DNA from: Cryptomeria japonica
Lineage: Eukaryota > Streptophyta > Pinopsida > Cupressales > Cupressaceae
Reading direction: 5' to 3'
Length of the DNA: 64,000 bases
NCBI RefSeq assembly: GCF_030272615.1
Contig: NC_081413.1
Location: 553,251,136 to 553,315,135 of the forward strand
The notes beneath the pieces are model-generated. The model saw only the letters and a program-made list of their open reading frames with translations. It was not told the DNA's origin and did no database searches. This document shows positions 35,307-47,258 of the stretch, one piece after another. Numbering within the stretch: position 1 is the first letter of the stretch; each line of letters starts with the position of its first letter. The position numbers were made by a program, and so were the translations under genes.

Positions 35307-36620
35307 GTGAGGTCGTCCAGGGCTTCAAACCTATTAAAGGTATCCTCCTCCCGTCTCTCCTATAGGGGCCTCTTTTGTCCCCGATTCTTGTTCTTTGTCT
35401 TCACTGGGACAAAACCATCAGTACCCACAACTTCCCCAGTCATGGCGACTTTTCCTTTATCAACCCCATCTGTGTTACGGGTTGACTGTTGAGGTTGGCG
35501 CACCATTGGTTTATACCTAGGACACTTGTGCTTCAAATGACCATACTCATGACACATACGACACCGAAAAGGTAAAGTCTCATAATCTAGCTGCTGAACC
35601 CAGGAATAAGAACCCGCACACATATCTATAACATCTGGCAGAAGCTTACTAAGATCAATTTCAACACAGATACGAGCGAAAGTCATTACCCTTCTCCCCA
35701 GGGTTTGTGATGAGGCTCCAACTGGCCTCCCAAGCATTGAAGCAAGCATCCGTAGCACATCCTCCCAATAACATTCCACCAAAAGATGCGGTAAACAGAC
35801 CCGCACTGGGATCCTATTCGGGAGTTCCTCCGAAGGGTTGAACCCTACATGTTAAGGTTTGATGAACAACCCCACCTGGTTGTAAAAATATGACCCTTCT
35901 TAAAAAACCCTACTCTGATCCTCCATGCAATTGAAGGTAACTATGAAGTAGTTGTTTGCTAGTAACATAATCTCCATTTCTCCTTCAGGTGCCCAAGATC
36001 TTTGAGCCCAATTCTCCAAAAACTCCAGAGAAACCCTCATCCCCAAAAACTTGCAGTATAATGAATATTTTGAAAAGTAATTGACATCTTTCGCTATCAT
36101 CTCTAGAGGAATACTCAACCTTGGTCTCTCGCTACACTTCTCCGGACAACCATTAATCTTTGAGATTTGAGAGCCCCCAGCACTTCCAGCCTCAGATTCT
36201 GAGGCAAAAATGTTACTATCAAAGGTCTTTACGTTTTGGGGTGGATATTTCAAACCCACCGCAGCCCAGAAATCCATATCGTGAGATGCCTTTGAGGCCT
36301 CTCCACCAGATCTAAACACCGCACCGCTCAGAGAGCCCACCTCCCGAAAGGAATTGGCCAAGGATGCCACACCCCCTTGCAAGAACACCCCTCTCCCCAC
36401 CGTGCAGATCGAAGTCCCACTGCCCTTCCTTGCGAACAGGTTGCGACTCCGTAGGAACCCCACACCCCTGCCTCCCGCAACACCTCCCACCACCCATAGA
36501 CACCGCACCACCTTCCACCCCCGCAACCCCGTAGCTAACCCCTCCCGCAGCAACACCCCCACCCACAGACGCCACCCTCTTGTCGCCGCACCAACATGCA
36601 AGCTCCACCTACGAGCTAGG
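35307..36620 (-). pseudogene. LINE ORF1 (nucleic-acid-binding protein)
   Basis: ORF1 proteins of plant LINEs bind the element RNA. The segment 36601-35900 ends with a DUF4283-like domain (KFLGMRVSLEFLENWAQRSW, then EGEMEIMLLANNYFIVTFNC). After a stop near 35900 the frame is soon recovered at 35806, with a zinc knuckle CRMCHEYGHLKHKC (about 35575-35534). The N-terminus is Gly-rich and its start is uncertain. Together the pieces look like one ORF1 broken by nonsense changes or a frameshift. Confidence 0.7.
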
Positions 36621-36687
36621 ATTGCGATGCCCTAGCCTGCATTCGGCTCCCTCCACGCACAGCGACATTCCAAAACTTTTTGACTGT

Positions 36688-36697
36688 TCTTCTTATT
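36688..36697. other. LINE target-site duplication, copy beyond 5' end
   Basis: TCTTCTTATT directly follows the LINE 5' end (minus-strand element). Confidence 0.75.
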
Positions 36698-38600
36698 AGC
36701 CAATAGGTACACAAATAAATAATTTTGTTTAAACTATTTAACTATGCATAAATATTGAAACTATACAAATGCATATAATTTTTTAAAAAAATTTAAAAGT
36801 TGATTGGTTAGTTCAAAATAGAAAATGCATCTAATGGATGCATAAGTATCATGCCTATCGACAGGAACTAATAATGTTGTTTCTAGATTAAATTGTGTAA
36901 AGTTTTTTGGATTAAATATATTTGATCCAAGAAGCTTTACACAATTTAATCAAAAAACAACATTATTATATAAACACATCTTGTAAATAGAGCTCTGAGA
37001 TATATTCCAGAGATTGTATATGGAAGTGCTCCACCACAACTACTAACTTATGTTATGGTTGGGTTTGATAGCTATTTAGTTGACGATCATAATCCAGATA
37101 TATTTTTTGTTATAACTAGAGGAGCACCACAATCCAAATACCATTAAGATTGGCTTGGGAATTTACAATACATAAATCATAAAGTTCAACTCTTTCAGGT
37201 GTTGCTATTGATATAAGACTAAAGAAAACATAATATTGACATTTATGGTCAGATCTTGTGTAAAGTCTCTAGAAAGCCTAGGAATAATGCCATCATTCAC
37301 TTAAATTTTTAGAATATTATTGATGTAACATATTTTCTTCAAATTTGCTTCAATGACTATCAAGTGTTTTAATCTATTATATATTATATACAATAGCCCA
37401 TGTTTAGAACATCGTACAAAAAAAATTCATCTATTGCATTGCATATAAATCATATCAAACCCAATTGTGTAGATTGTAGCATACTAAGCAAAGTAAATGA
37501 AAATTTATAAAAGAATACTAAAAAAATAAAGCCAGACAAGTTGAGCATTACATAGCAATTTTTTTCTTATTTTGAAGACAATATTGTAGATAGATTTAAT
37601 AGCAACTGTGCACATAAATATATCTTAAAAACAAATAAAAATAATATGAAATTAATTATGTTTGATATTTGTATGTTTTTGTGCCAATGTGATAATTGAC
37701 AACCTTTTATATAACACTATATGCTCTCATTATGCCTTTGGAGGGATTCTAATGGTTGAAAAGTGTTAGATAATAAGGGAACCATGTTTATTTAGTTTTT
37801 AACTTCAATTATTTTATACCTAGTTAATTTTTTTGTCTTTCAGTTGTATGTTTTTTATTTAGATTAATTAACTTAGATACATTTTAATATGATTATATTT
37901 TTATTTGATAGTTATGTAAAATTATTTTGTGTCCGAGCGTAATTGTTTTAGCATGTTAGAAAATCTAATAATGTTCTTGATTATTTTGTGATCTATCAAT
38001 TTGAAATTTTTATGTTAAATTGGAAAATCTAAACATTCCTAGAAATGAAAAATAAAGAACAAGAAGTTTGAAAGTACACCAATATATAAAGTTAAAATAA
38101 TCATTGAATCATCCTAACAGGAGGTAATATTGATATATAACTCATAGATCCTCACTTCAACAATGGATCAAATAAATTTGATAAAGAAAAAAATATTAAT
38201 AAGGAAATAGAAGGGAAACCTAAGTTGAGTAAACCTTTTCCAGTTAAGGTTAAGACTTCCCTTTTGGATGCAGGTGAAATGCCCCTAAAATAGGTGAAGA
38301 GGTATGGATGCAATACCTTTAAGTCAATCCAAAAGAGGAGAATATAATCACAAGTTTCGAGGAGGAACTAAATGAAGACATATAATGCTAAATAAAAAGA
38401 TTTTCTAAAGGAATCCAAAGAAAATAAACCAAAATGAATTCTTTGATTTTTTAAAAGAACTATTTTCAATAAATGATGAAAAAACTAATTGTTGTTGTGA
38501 TTATAAATATTTGCATTTTCTATTTAGGTCAAGTTAAAATTATTGTTATTGAAGTATTTTATTTTCTTGTATATAATTTAAAAAATGGCTAGGACAAGAA
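36698..38600. other. AT-rich spacer
   Basis: No coding region is recognised. It contains a 98-bp near-perfect palindrome at 36870-36967 and otherwise unassigned AT-rich sequence. Confidence 0.5.
36870..36967. repeat. 98-bp imperfect palindrome (hairpin)
   Basis: The left arm begins AATAATGTTGTTT and contains GATTAAATTGTGTAAAG; the right arm is its reverse complement with a handful of mismatches, centred near 36918 on TTGGAT..ATCCAA. Arms are about 45 bases. It could be a small foldback transposon or a precursor-like hairpin; no target duplication was established. Confidence 0.75.
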
Positions 38601-38634
38601 ATTCTTTATCTTGTGGCTTGTTAATGGGCAAGCT

Positions 38635-39117
38635 TTGGTTGATCCGATTAATAGAAATCTTGTGATTTTGGAATGGAGAAAACCAAAGGAGGGATGACAT
38701 GAGGTAAATTTTGATGGTGTGTCCAAAGGTAATCTTGAACTATTTGGTGTAGGCTTTGTGGTGCATGATTGGAATGGTAATATAATTGTGATAAGGGCAA
38801 GAAAATTACCAGATGGAACAGATAATGAGGCCGAAGCTCAAGCGGCTCTTCATGCCATAAAATGGGAAAAATGTTGGGCCTTACGAAAAAATATTTAGAG
38901 GGGGATTCTCTGATTATAGTTAATGCAATTAAAAATGGGGAAGCCCAAGTGTGACATTTAAATAAATAATTTCATTCAATTAAATAGATTCTGTAAACCA
39001 TCGTGGATTGTGGGGTTTCACACGTTCCACATTCCGAAAATTATGCAACGAACACTGTGTCAAAATGGGCAACCACATTAAATAGATAATGTGAGGATGG
39101 TATGCTGGGTGAAGTGA
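38635..39117 (+). pseudogene. Plant-type RNase H remnant (LINE-like)
   Basis: On the plus strand the translation has VNFDGVSKGNLELFGVGFVV, DNEAEAQAALHAIKW, GDSLIIVNAIKNGE and HVPHSENYATNTVSKWAT, in the order of plant LINE RNase H domains. Stops and a frameshift interrupt it. The remnant is cut at 39118-39122 by a later LTR element, and probably continues from 42844. No LINE reverse transcriptase is seen to its left, so it is a truncated copy. Confidence 0.65.
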
Positions 39118-39122
39118 CAATG
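39118..39122. other. Target-site duplication CAATG, left copy
   Basis: It directly precedes the left LTR and equals 42844-42848. Confidence 0.88.
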
Positions 39123-39929
39123 TGATGCAACCATGACCGGTGGACCCTTAAACAAAATTGATCGACTCATGTAGCAAGAGTAACACAATAGAAGCAACAA
39201 TCAAAACATTGAAAGATTACAAAAGTAAATCGTATTATCATCTTAGAATCTTTGGTAACCAACCGTTTATCATCATACATTCATCAAGAACATCTGGTAA
39301 TCAACCAGTTACATGCAGGCTAACATACCAGATTACAGTTCATCTAAAACTCTCAGAGTCATCCGGATCTCAAATCACGAATCTAAAATCTCATATCCAT
39401 TGATTTACCTACAAATGATTACATAAAACCATATATATACCCTTCGGAACATATCTAGGTCGACCACAAAAGATTACATTTACCAAAGTAAGAAAATGAA
39501 ACGTGTAAATAGGTTGGGCCTAAGAATGAAAGGAAATATCTCCAAAAAAGAACCTCCAAGAAGTATGGATCAACAGGAAGGTCGACAAACACTCCAAAGA
39601 ACATCTAGAAAGACCCAAAATAGATCCACATGCCAAGAAACCGGTTTGAAAAAGAAGGAAAACCAACTGGTAAGCCCAAAACTGTCCTGGAACCCAGAAA
39701 CAATCAAATCGGAAGCAATATTTTGCCAGAAAAGAATCCAAATGGACTGAGAACCTGAAATTAAGCATATGAACAAGCCTGGAAACCAAAAATCTGATCT
39801 GCAATGAAAAGAAAGCAACTACCAAAACATACCGATAAGAACACAGAAAACTGCATACTGAACTAAACAAAAAGAAAATATTTTTGGTTGATGCAAGATT
39901 GCTCAAAGACTGGGGATGCTCCTGCATCA
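39123..39929 (-). repeat. 3' LTR (left) of gag-protease element
   Basis: 807 bp from TGATGCAACC to CTGCATCA. Confidence 0.88.
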
Positions 39930-39977
39930 GACACCCCAGGTAGAAGGAGATGTTCCATGAGAGACAACTCATGAACA

Positions 39978-40700
39978 TCAAAAATGATTTGGGATATAGA
40001 TCCCATGCCCATTCCTGATCCAAACATCCTCCTTATCTGCAAACCTCTTCCTCGGGTCCTCCAGAACCTCAACTGGATTCTCTAACTCATGACTCTCTTT
40101 ATTCCTCTTCTTTAGCTTCAAATTTGCACACTGTCTCTGCTTACTGCTCTCTTTCTTCTGTAACTCTGATTTGTTTCTGCCACAAGACTTCATCCAGTTC
40201 ACTATCACCACCTTACTGTCATCCGAGTCCATCCTGTTGTCAGACTTTTCAACTAGGTCCTCCTGCAAACTCATGCCATCTTCTCGTATAACGTCTGCAA
40301 CCGATTTCTCAGCACTGCAACTTTTCTCAAGATTCAGATCCTTCACTTCCTTCTCTTTCCCCTTCAAATAAATCAACGTGAACTTCTGCCCATCCTTCTC
40401 AATAGCGATTAGGTTTCTTCTACAGTCATAAATAGCTCTTCTATCAAACTGCCAAGGTCTTCCCAACGAGACATGATAAGAACTCATATATAAAACATCA
40501 CATAAGACTTCATCCCTAAAAGGCCCAATATTAAAACTCACCAAGCACTGCTCTTTTACCTCCAACTTCTAATCATCTTGTAACCGACTCACCTTGTAAG
40601 GACAAGGATGCTCAAGCCTCTTCAATCCAAGCTTGACTACCATCTCCTTAGATACCAAATCATCAGTACTTCCACTATCCACAATAACCTTGCACAACAC
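39978..40700 (-). pseudogene. Gypsy-type aspartic protease
   Basis: It would process the gag product. On the minus strand, starting near 40700, the translation reads CKVIVDSGSTDDLVSKEM, carrying the DSGS active site, then an in-frame TAG at about 40570. It continues with SSYHVSLGRPWQFDRRAIYD (about 40487-40430), the second conserved half. A Lys/Glu-rich tail follows, ending at 39978 about 50 bases before the 3' LTR. There is no RT after it, where gypsy elements usually continue. Confidence 0.8.
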
Positions 40701-40859
40701 TTACCACCTGATTTGCACATAGTCCGAAAAAGACTCTTTCTCTTAGTAGGTCCGATATCCTCACGACTCTGCTCCATCATGACTCTTCTGAACATAAGGG
40801 ATTCTCCTTGCTCCGATGCACACTTAGTTTCGGTAACTCCTCCTTCCGGTTCGTCATTT

Positions 40860-42020
40860 GCCATACAACTTCTTGCCATTCCTTGCTTACATTCATATAA
40901 TCTATGTCCAATTTCTCCACACTTAAAACATTTGTCGAGAAAGTCTCAGCTGCTACTACCACTATCTTTTCTCCATGTCTTCTAATCCGGTTCTTTACTC
41001 TACTTAGGTTTTGACTCATCTTCAACAACTGACTTCTCTATGTCGCCACTCGTCAGTCCTTTGTATTTCTCCTTCCCTCTAGGGTTATTTTGTTGTCTTC
41101 TTCTCACCTTCTCTCAGCCTTCAAAGCATACCGATAAGCTTATTCAACCATGGAAATCCTCAATATACTCATCTCATCCTAAATGTTAAATGCAAGTCCA
41201 TTTATGTACCTCGCCACCTTTTCTCTATCCATCTCTCTATGTCCAGATTTGATCACCACCTTGTAGAATTCCTCAGTATACTCTTTCACACTCAGGTTTC
41301 TCTGCTTTAGGTTCTACAACTTCTTGAATAATTCCAACTCATAGTCTCCCGATATGAATTTAGCCTTCAATATTGCAACCATTTGCCTCCACTGGGTGAT
41401 CTTCAACTCACCATTATCCACTTTGTCTCTCTGCAATTCTTTCCACCACGAGGCAACATGCCCCTTCAACTTAGTCTGTGCTAGTCGGACTCTTTGTGGG
41501 TCCTTGATATCCTCAAACTCAAAGTAGTCCTCCAACTCTTTGATCCAATCAATTAGATCCTCTGGGTTCAACATTCCAGAAAAGTTTGAAACCTCCACTT
41601 TATGAACTTTACTTGCTTGTGCCACTGCTCTCAGAAATCTTTCCTCTCTTTCATCTTCTTCTCTTTCAGCTTCATCTGCCTCAAGCTCCTCTCTGATTTC
41701 TTCATAATCATCCTCAGACTCTGGATTCCTCCACAAACCAATCAATGCATTCTGGATCTCATTCCTCATCTCATTCTTGAAATCCTCCATCATCTGCTCC
41801 ACCCTATGGGGGTTCATCCTTCTAAGTGACATCTCCTCCTCTGTTCTAGTGAACTGCCTCAACTCGGCGATCTGACTACTAGTTTCGGTTGCCTCTCCTC
41901 GATGATCTACCAAACCAACCCGCAACCTACCTCCAATCGACGATCTATCCACCCAAAGGAATGCCTTAAGGTTCACAACCGATTCTTCCTCCATCGACAG
42001 GTTCAAAACCCGCTCTGATA
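40860..42020 (-). pseudogene. Gypsy-type gag with CCHC zinc knuckle
   Basis: Capsid and nucleocapsid. The likely start is an ATG near 41994 (MEEESVVNLKAFLWV). After a Glu/Arg-rich segment the retrotransposon gag domain reads DLIDWIKELEDYFEFEDIKD, LKGHVASWWKELQRD and WRQMVAILKAKF (about 41540-41340). A TAG at 41314 (explicable as CAG) interrupts it, but the frame continues with VKEYTEEFYKVV. Further downstream the knuckle CFKCGEIGHRLYEC (about 40931-40890) is in another frame, so at least one frameshift separates it. Confidence 0.8.
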
Positions 42021-42023
42021 CCA
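42012..42023 (-). other. Primer-binding site of gag-protease element
   Basis: On the minus strand TGGTATCAGAGC lies two bases from the LTR, as in the copia element. Confidence 0.85.
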
Positions 42024-42025
42024 CT

Positions 42026-42843
42026 TGGTGCAACCATGACCAGCGGACCCTCAAAGAGAACTGACTGACTCATGCAACAAGAGTAACACAAGGGAAGGAA
42101 CAATTAAAACATTGAAAGATTACAAAATCAGATCATATTATCATCTTAGAATCTCTGGTAACCAAGCGATTATCATCATACATTCATCAAGAATATCCGG
42201 TAATCAACCAGTTACATGCAGGCTAACATGCCAGATTACAATCGATTTGAAACTCTCAGAGTCATCTGGATCTCAAATCATGAATCTAAAATCTCATAAC
42301 CATTGACTTGCCTATGAATGATGACATAAAACCATATATATACCCTTCAGAACATATCCGGGTTGGCCACAAAAGATTACATTTACCAAAGTAGGAAAAT
42401 GAAACGTGTAAATAGGTCGACCCTAAGAATGAAAGAAAATCTCTTTGAAAAAGAACCTTCGAGAAGTACGAATCAACAGGAAGGTCAATCACACACCAAA
42501 GAACATCTAGCAAGACCCAAAATAGATCCATACGCCAAGAAACCGCTTTGGAAAAGAAGGAAAACTAATTGGTAAGCCCGAAACTGTCTCATAACCCAAA
42601 AATAGGCAAATTGAAAGCAATATCTTGCCAGAAAAAAATCCAAATGGACCGAGAATCTAGAATTAAGCATATGAACAAGCTTGGAAACCCAAAATTTGAT
42701 CTGCAATAAAAAGCAAGCAACTACCAAAACATATCGACATAAACAAAAAAAACTACATACTGGAACTGAACAAGAACTAAACAAAAAGGAAATATTTTTG
42801 GTTGATGCAAGATTGCTCAAAGACAGGGGATGCTCTTGCATCA
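42026..42843 (-). repeat. 5' LTR (right) of gag-protease element
   Basis: 818 bp from TGGTGCAACC to TTGCATCA. The gag open frame visible up to 42054 overlaps it by chance. Confidence 0.88.
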
Positions 42844-42848
42844 CAATG
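42844..42848. other. Target-site duplication CAATG, right copy
   Basis: It directly follows the right LTR. Confidence 0.88.
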
Positions 42849-43702
42849 CATGTGCAAAGCATATTTTTAAGGGAGGAGGTGATTGCATGGAGAGCATTCT
42901 AGTGGGCACGTGGCATCTCTCTATTTCAATTTGGAGGCAATCTTCCCGCTCACTACACCTTGCTAGCAGCTAGCTTTTTTGGGAAGGGTTTTTATTAAAA
43001 GAATTAAGGCCCTTTTCAAGTTTTAGGATGATGCCTTTGTGGAAATTTTGGAGACTTTATTGTGCGATGTTTTCATGTTTTTTGAACATAGATATTGGAT
43101 GAATGTTGGCATTGTTTCAATGGTAGTTGCATGGGGACTAGAATTAGGTTGCGAGGAGGAAGAAATCAAATGGGTAACTATGAATGCATGCGTCCATGAA
43201 GACTGAACTTATAGATTGAGCTCAAGTTTGGAATGGGCCATCTTGAGTGTCGGGTTTGACATTTGTAAGGGATTATGGGTGGTAAGGAAGAAGAGTTGTG
43301 GGATCTTGTGCCCTTCATGTGTTGGGCCATTGGTGCGAATCCTGATGAAAGTCGAGTGCAAGTGGTCGTAGGGTGGGACACTTTAAAATTTTATTTGCAA
43401 GAGATGGAAGAGGAGATGAGGGTAAAGGCACTGGGAGTAGAGGGAAAGTTGGGAAAAGTGAGAAAGGAGAAGGTGGATTTTTAGGCAAAGGTTGGGCATG
43501 GTTGAAAGGTCGGGCTCTCTGTGAGATTAGATTGCTCAGGGTGTGTTGAATAGATTTCTTTTAATTTCGCAAATGTGTGGCAAAATTTTATTTTTTGAAA
43601 TGCATAGTTATGTAAGTAATCATGATATATTTTTTAAATATGTTATGTATGTATCCTTGGAGAGTTAGGGTGGTTCTGGATAGGGTATGCCCCTAATACA
43701 CG

Positions 43703-43706
<4 letters not shown>
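42849..43706. other. Spacer after the gag-protease element
   Basis: It probably continues the sequence that held the RNase H remnant (38635-39117). No domain is recognised in this part. It ends in the first (TA)n tract. Confidence 0.4.

Positions 43707-43797
<91 letters not shown>
43707..43797. repeat. (TA)n microsatellite
   Basis: An uninterrupted TA run of about 91 bases. Confidence 0.97.
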
Positions 43798-44159
<362 letters not shown>

Positions 44160-44196
44160 TTAATAATCCATATAAAATTATAGCACAAATAATAAA

Positions 44197-46436
44197 TATA
44201 ACACTAACACTAATTATGTTCCCACCTCTAACTCAAACGTAAATACTAACCCTAACCTTAAGCCCAACTCTAACTAAAACTCTAATCTTAACATATAATA
44301 ATACGATGACCATAACTCTAACTCTAGTCATAACCATTACCCTGATTTCATCTCTAAACATAACCCTAACACTAATTCCATCTCTAACCCTAACCCCAAC
44401 CTTAAAACTAAAAATAATTTTGATTCTAACTCTAATTGTAACCCTAATACTAACACTGTTTCTATACCTAACCCTAACTCTAACTCTAAACCTAACCCTA
44501 ACCCTAACCAAACCTAATGCTAATTTTAATTCTAGTTCTAAATCTAATCACAACCTTGAAAAAACTAACAATATTTATAACCCTGATCCATACTCTAAAT
44601 CTATCTCCAAACCTAACCTTAATTGTAACTCTAAATCTATCTCTAAACCTAACCCTAATTCATTTAATTACATCTTTAATTATAGCACAACATTTAAACC
44701 TAATTTATCTCTAACCATAAAAAAACTTTAACCCTAATTCTCTCTAGCCATGACCTTAAGCCTAATCTTAACTTTAATCCTAACCTTATCTCCAACCCTA
44801 ACCTTGATTCTAATAACCCTAAATCTAGTTTTGTCTCTAATATAATTCCAATCTTAGTCCTAAACCCAATGCTAACCCTAGTTGTAATCCAAACCTTAAC
44901 CCTAACCACAACTTAATTTTATATATCTAACTCTAACTGTAGTCGTAACCCATATGCTAATACTAAGGTTAACCCTAACATTCACCATAATTATATTGGT
45001 AACCCTAATTCTATCTCTAATCCTAGCTTTAATTCAAACCCTAATTCTAACCTCATCCTCAACCCAAACTTTAATTCTAACCCTAACCATAAATCTAAAT
45101 CTAAATCTCTTTATTTCTATCTCTAACCCTAACCTTAACACTCACACTGAGCCTAACCTTAACCTTAACCATAAAACTAACCTATATTCTCTCTCTAACC
45201 ATAAACCTAACTTTATTCCTAGAACCTTAAGTTTAATTCAAACTCTAACTCTAACCCTAACCCTAACCCATACCTATATTCTATCTCTAACCCCCAACCC
45301 TAACCCTAAACTATTTTCTACATTTAAGTATATCTTTAACCCTAATCTTATCCCCAACCCAAACTCTAGTTCTAACCCTAACTCTATAACTAATTATAAC
45401 CCTAACCCTAACCCCAGCAACAAAATCATAACCCAAACCCTACTTCTAACCCTAACCCTAAATTTATCTCTAATGCTAACCCTAATCCATGTACTCCATT
45501 TTTTTCTTTAACCCTAAGTCTAATGTTGACCCTAACCCTAACCTCATCCCCAACCTTACTTTAATTCAACCCCAAACCTAAACCCTAACCCTAACCTTAA
45601 TCTTATCCATAACCACAACTCTAATTCTAACCCTAACCCTAGGCCTATTTATATCCCCAAATTAACCTTAATTTTATCTCTTACCCCGATCTTAATCCTA
45701 ACACTAATCTCAACCCTAAACTTAACCCTAATCTTATCTCCAACGCTAACCCTAACCTAATTTAATCTTTAACCCTAACCCAACCTTAATTTAATATCAA
45801 CCCTAACCCTAAACCTAATCGTAACCATAACCTAAACCCCAACACTAACCTTAATCTTAACCACAACCCTCTTGTAACCCTCATTTTATTCCTAACCCTA
45901 AACCTAACCCTAATACTTATACTATCCCCAAACCTAACTCTATTTCTAACCCTAATCCCAATCTTAATCCTAACCCTAATCATAATCCCAACCTTATCCC
46001 CAACCCCAACCCTAACCCTAATCCTAATCCTAACACATTCCATTGTTAACTCTAAGCCTAACCCTAATCTCAACTCTAACTGTAGCCTTATACCCAAGCC
46101 AAACTCTAATTCAAACCCTAACCTTAGCCCTCACCCATTTTCTATCTCCAACCTTAACCTTATCTTAATCTTATCCCTAACTCAAACTCTAAGTCAAACC
46201 TAACCCCAACCCTAACCCTAGCACTATTTTTATCTAACCCTAACCTTAAAACTAAACCTAACACTATCCCCAATTCTAACTCTATTTCTAACCCTAACCC
46301 TAACCCTAACCCTAATCGTAATCCCAGCCTAACCCCAACCTTAACCGAAACCCAAAAAGTAACTCTAACCCTACCTTAACCATATATCTATTGTTAACCC
46401 TAACCCTCATTGTATCCCTAATCCTAAACCTAATTC
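44197..46436. repeat. Degenerate hexamer array related to CCCTAA
   Basis: About 2.2 kb is made almost wholly of six-base units NNCTAA, mostly CCCTAA, CTCTAA, ATCTAA, TTCTAA, ACCTAA and CCTTAA. Perfect runs of up to four CCCTAA units occur (near 46290). The canonical plant telomere unit is seven bases (CCCTAAA); here the period is six. Because the unit is a multiple of three, every frame gives dipeptide repeats (LTLT, NPNP, RVRV), so the open frames of 70-185 codons in it are artefacts. Confidence 0.93.
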
Positions 46437-46468
46437 ATTTAATGTCTTACATGTTGCACTGCAAATGC

Positions 46469-46620
46469 TACTAGCATATATTTATTTAATATTATATACA
46501 ATATATGTCGAAAGATATCCTTCCCGAGGTGCCTATTTTTTAATCAATATCTCACATTAAAGTGTACTAGGTGCCTCATGAAGGATATCTCTTAGTATAT
46601 TAAATAGACATATGCTAGTT
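46469..46620. repeat. Foldback (imperfect inverted repeat, about 150 bp)
   Basis: ACTAGCATAT at the left end matches the reverse complement at the right end, and AGATATCCTTC..GAGGTGCCT (about 46514-46538) matches AGGTGCCTCATGAAGGATAT (about 46568-46590) in inverse orientation. Arms are about 65 bases with mismatches. It is a MITE-like foldback or a cruciform-prone site just after the hexamer array. Target duplication is not established. Confidence 0.65.
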
Positions 46621-47180
46621 TATTACTCCTTCCATCAAATCATTGAGTCAATATCTTAAGAGCTTGTCACAAGGTGAAGATCCTTGCTCAACAAACTCAC
46701 CAAACATGTTCGTCAATGTTGCCATTTTTATTATAGGTCTAGACATTATTCACATCTCTATTTGGAAGTATATGTTACACATTGACATATCATATTTGTG
46801 TACCAAAGTTTAGATTTGCAAGTATAAATTAGATCAATAGATACACAAATCACTTCTATAACAACATAAATGATCTATAATAATAGACAACAAATTTTTT
46901 AAATACAAAAACATTTATCTAATCAACTCTAATTTTCCTTGCATCAACAAATTATCTATTTCATCAAAATAACATTTTTAAAAAAAATTTCTAATTTTTT
47001 CTACTATATGATTAAATATCAAAATTGATTAGTTTATATAATTTATATTAGCTTGATATATTCAACTTAATTCTATACTAAAAATATCTTACAAGAGATT
47101 AGGAATAACACCGACAAGGAAATGCATTAGGGTAGCCGTTGCACGCGTGTAGCCCCTCTCGAATAAACGCTAAGATGATA
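46621..47180. other. AT-rich intergenic spacer
   Basis: Nothing coding is recognised between the foldback and the nucleolin promoter. Confidence 0.5.
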
Positions 47181-47187
47181 AAATATC

Positions 47188-47196
47188 AAACCCTAA
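47188..47196 (+). promoter_or_regulatory. Telo-box in nucleolin promoter
   Basis: AAACCCTAA lies about 70 bases before the TATA-like box. Telo-boxes are a known promoter element of plant genes for ribosomal proteins and nucleolar factors. Related AGGGTTT copies lie in the presumed 5' UTR exon at about 47312 and 47372. Confidence 0.6.
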
Positions 47197-47258
47197 ACCG
47201 GACTCCAAAATCTCAGAAGCTGTATTTGATAGTGTGATGAATTATAGGTTACACTCGA

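Larger units (their letters stand above)
23801..36687 (-). mobile_element. L1-type LINE, minus strand, full length, split by a copia element
   Basis: On the minus strand: ORF1 with a DUF4283-like domain and CCHC zinc knuckle, then ORF2 with endonuclease, reverse transcriptase, zf-RVT and a plant-type RNase H. The element is flanked by TCTTCTTATT at 23791-23800 and 36688-36697, a 10-bp target duplication. Subtracting the copia insertion with its duplication gives about 6.18 kb, a usual plant L1 length. An AATAAA signal is near the 3' end (about 23822). There is no long poly(A) tail at the boundary. ORF2 has several stops and frameshifts. Confidence 0.85.
39123..42843 (-). mobile_element. Short gypsy-type LTR element with gag and protease only, minus strand
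   Basis: LTRs of 807 and 818 bp begin TGRTGCAACC and end TGCATCA, flanked by CAATG. The minus-strand primer-binding site is TGGTATCAGAGC. The internal region is only about 2.1 kb and encodes gag, CCHC knuckle and aspartic protease; the protease-linked reading frame stops a short way before the 3' LTR, leaving no room for RT or integrase. It is therefore non-autonomous, like plant LTR elements that encode only GAG (TR-GAG). LTRs differ by roughly 10% over the first 290 bases by eye, so it is the oldest of the three LTR elements. Nonsense codons are present. Confidence 0.85.

Noticed and set aside
35360-36601. Host Gly-rich RNA-binding gene on the minus strand
   Set aside because: The DUF4283-like domain, CCHC knuckle and position before an endonuclease-RT frame make it LINE ORF1.
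44233-46097. Long open frames with LTLT, NPNP or RVRV repeats
   Set aside because: They are produced by the six-base repeat in every frame and have no normal protein composition.
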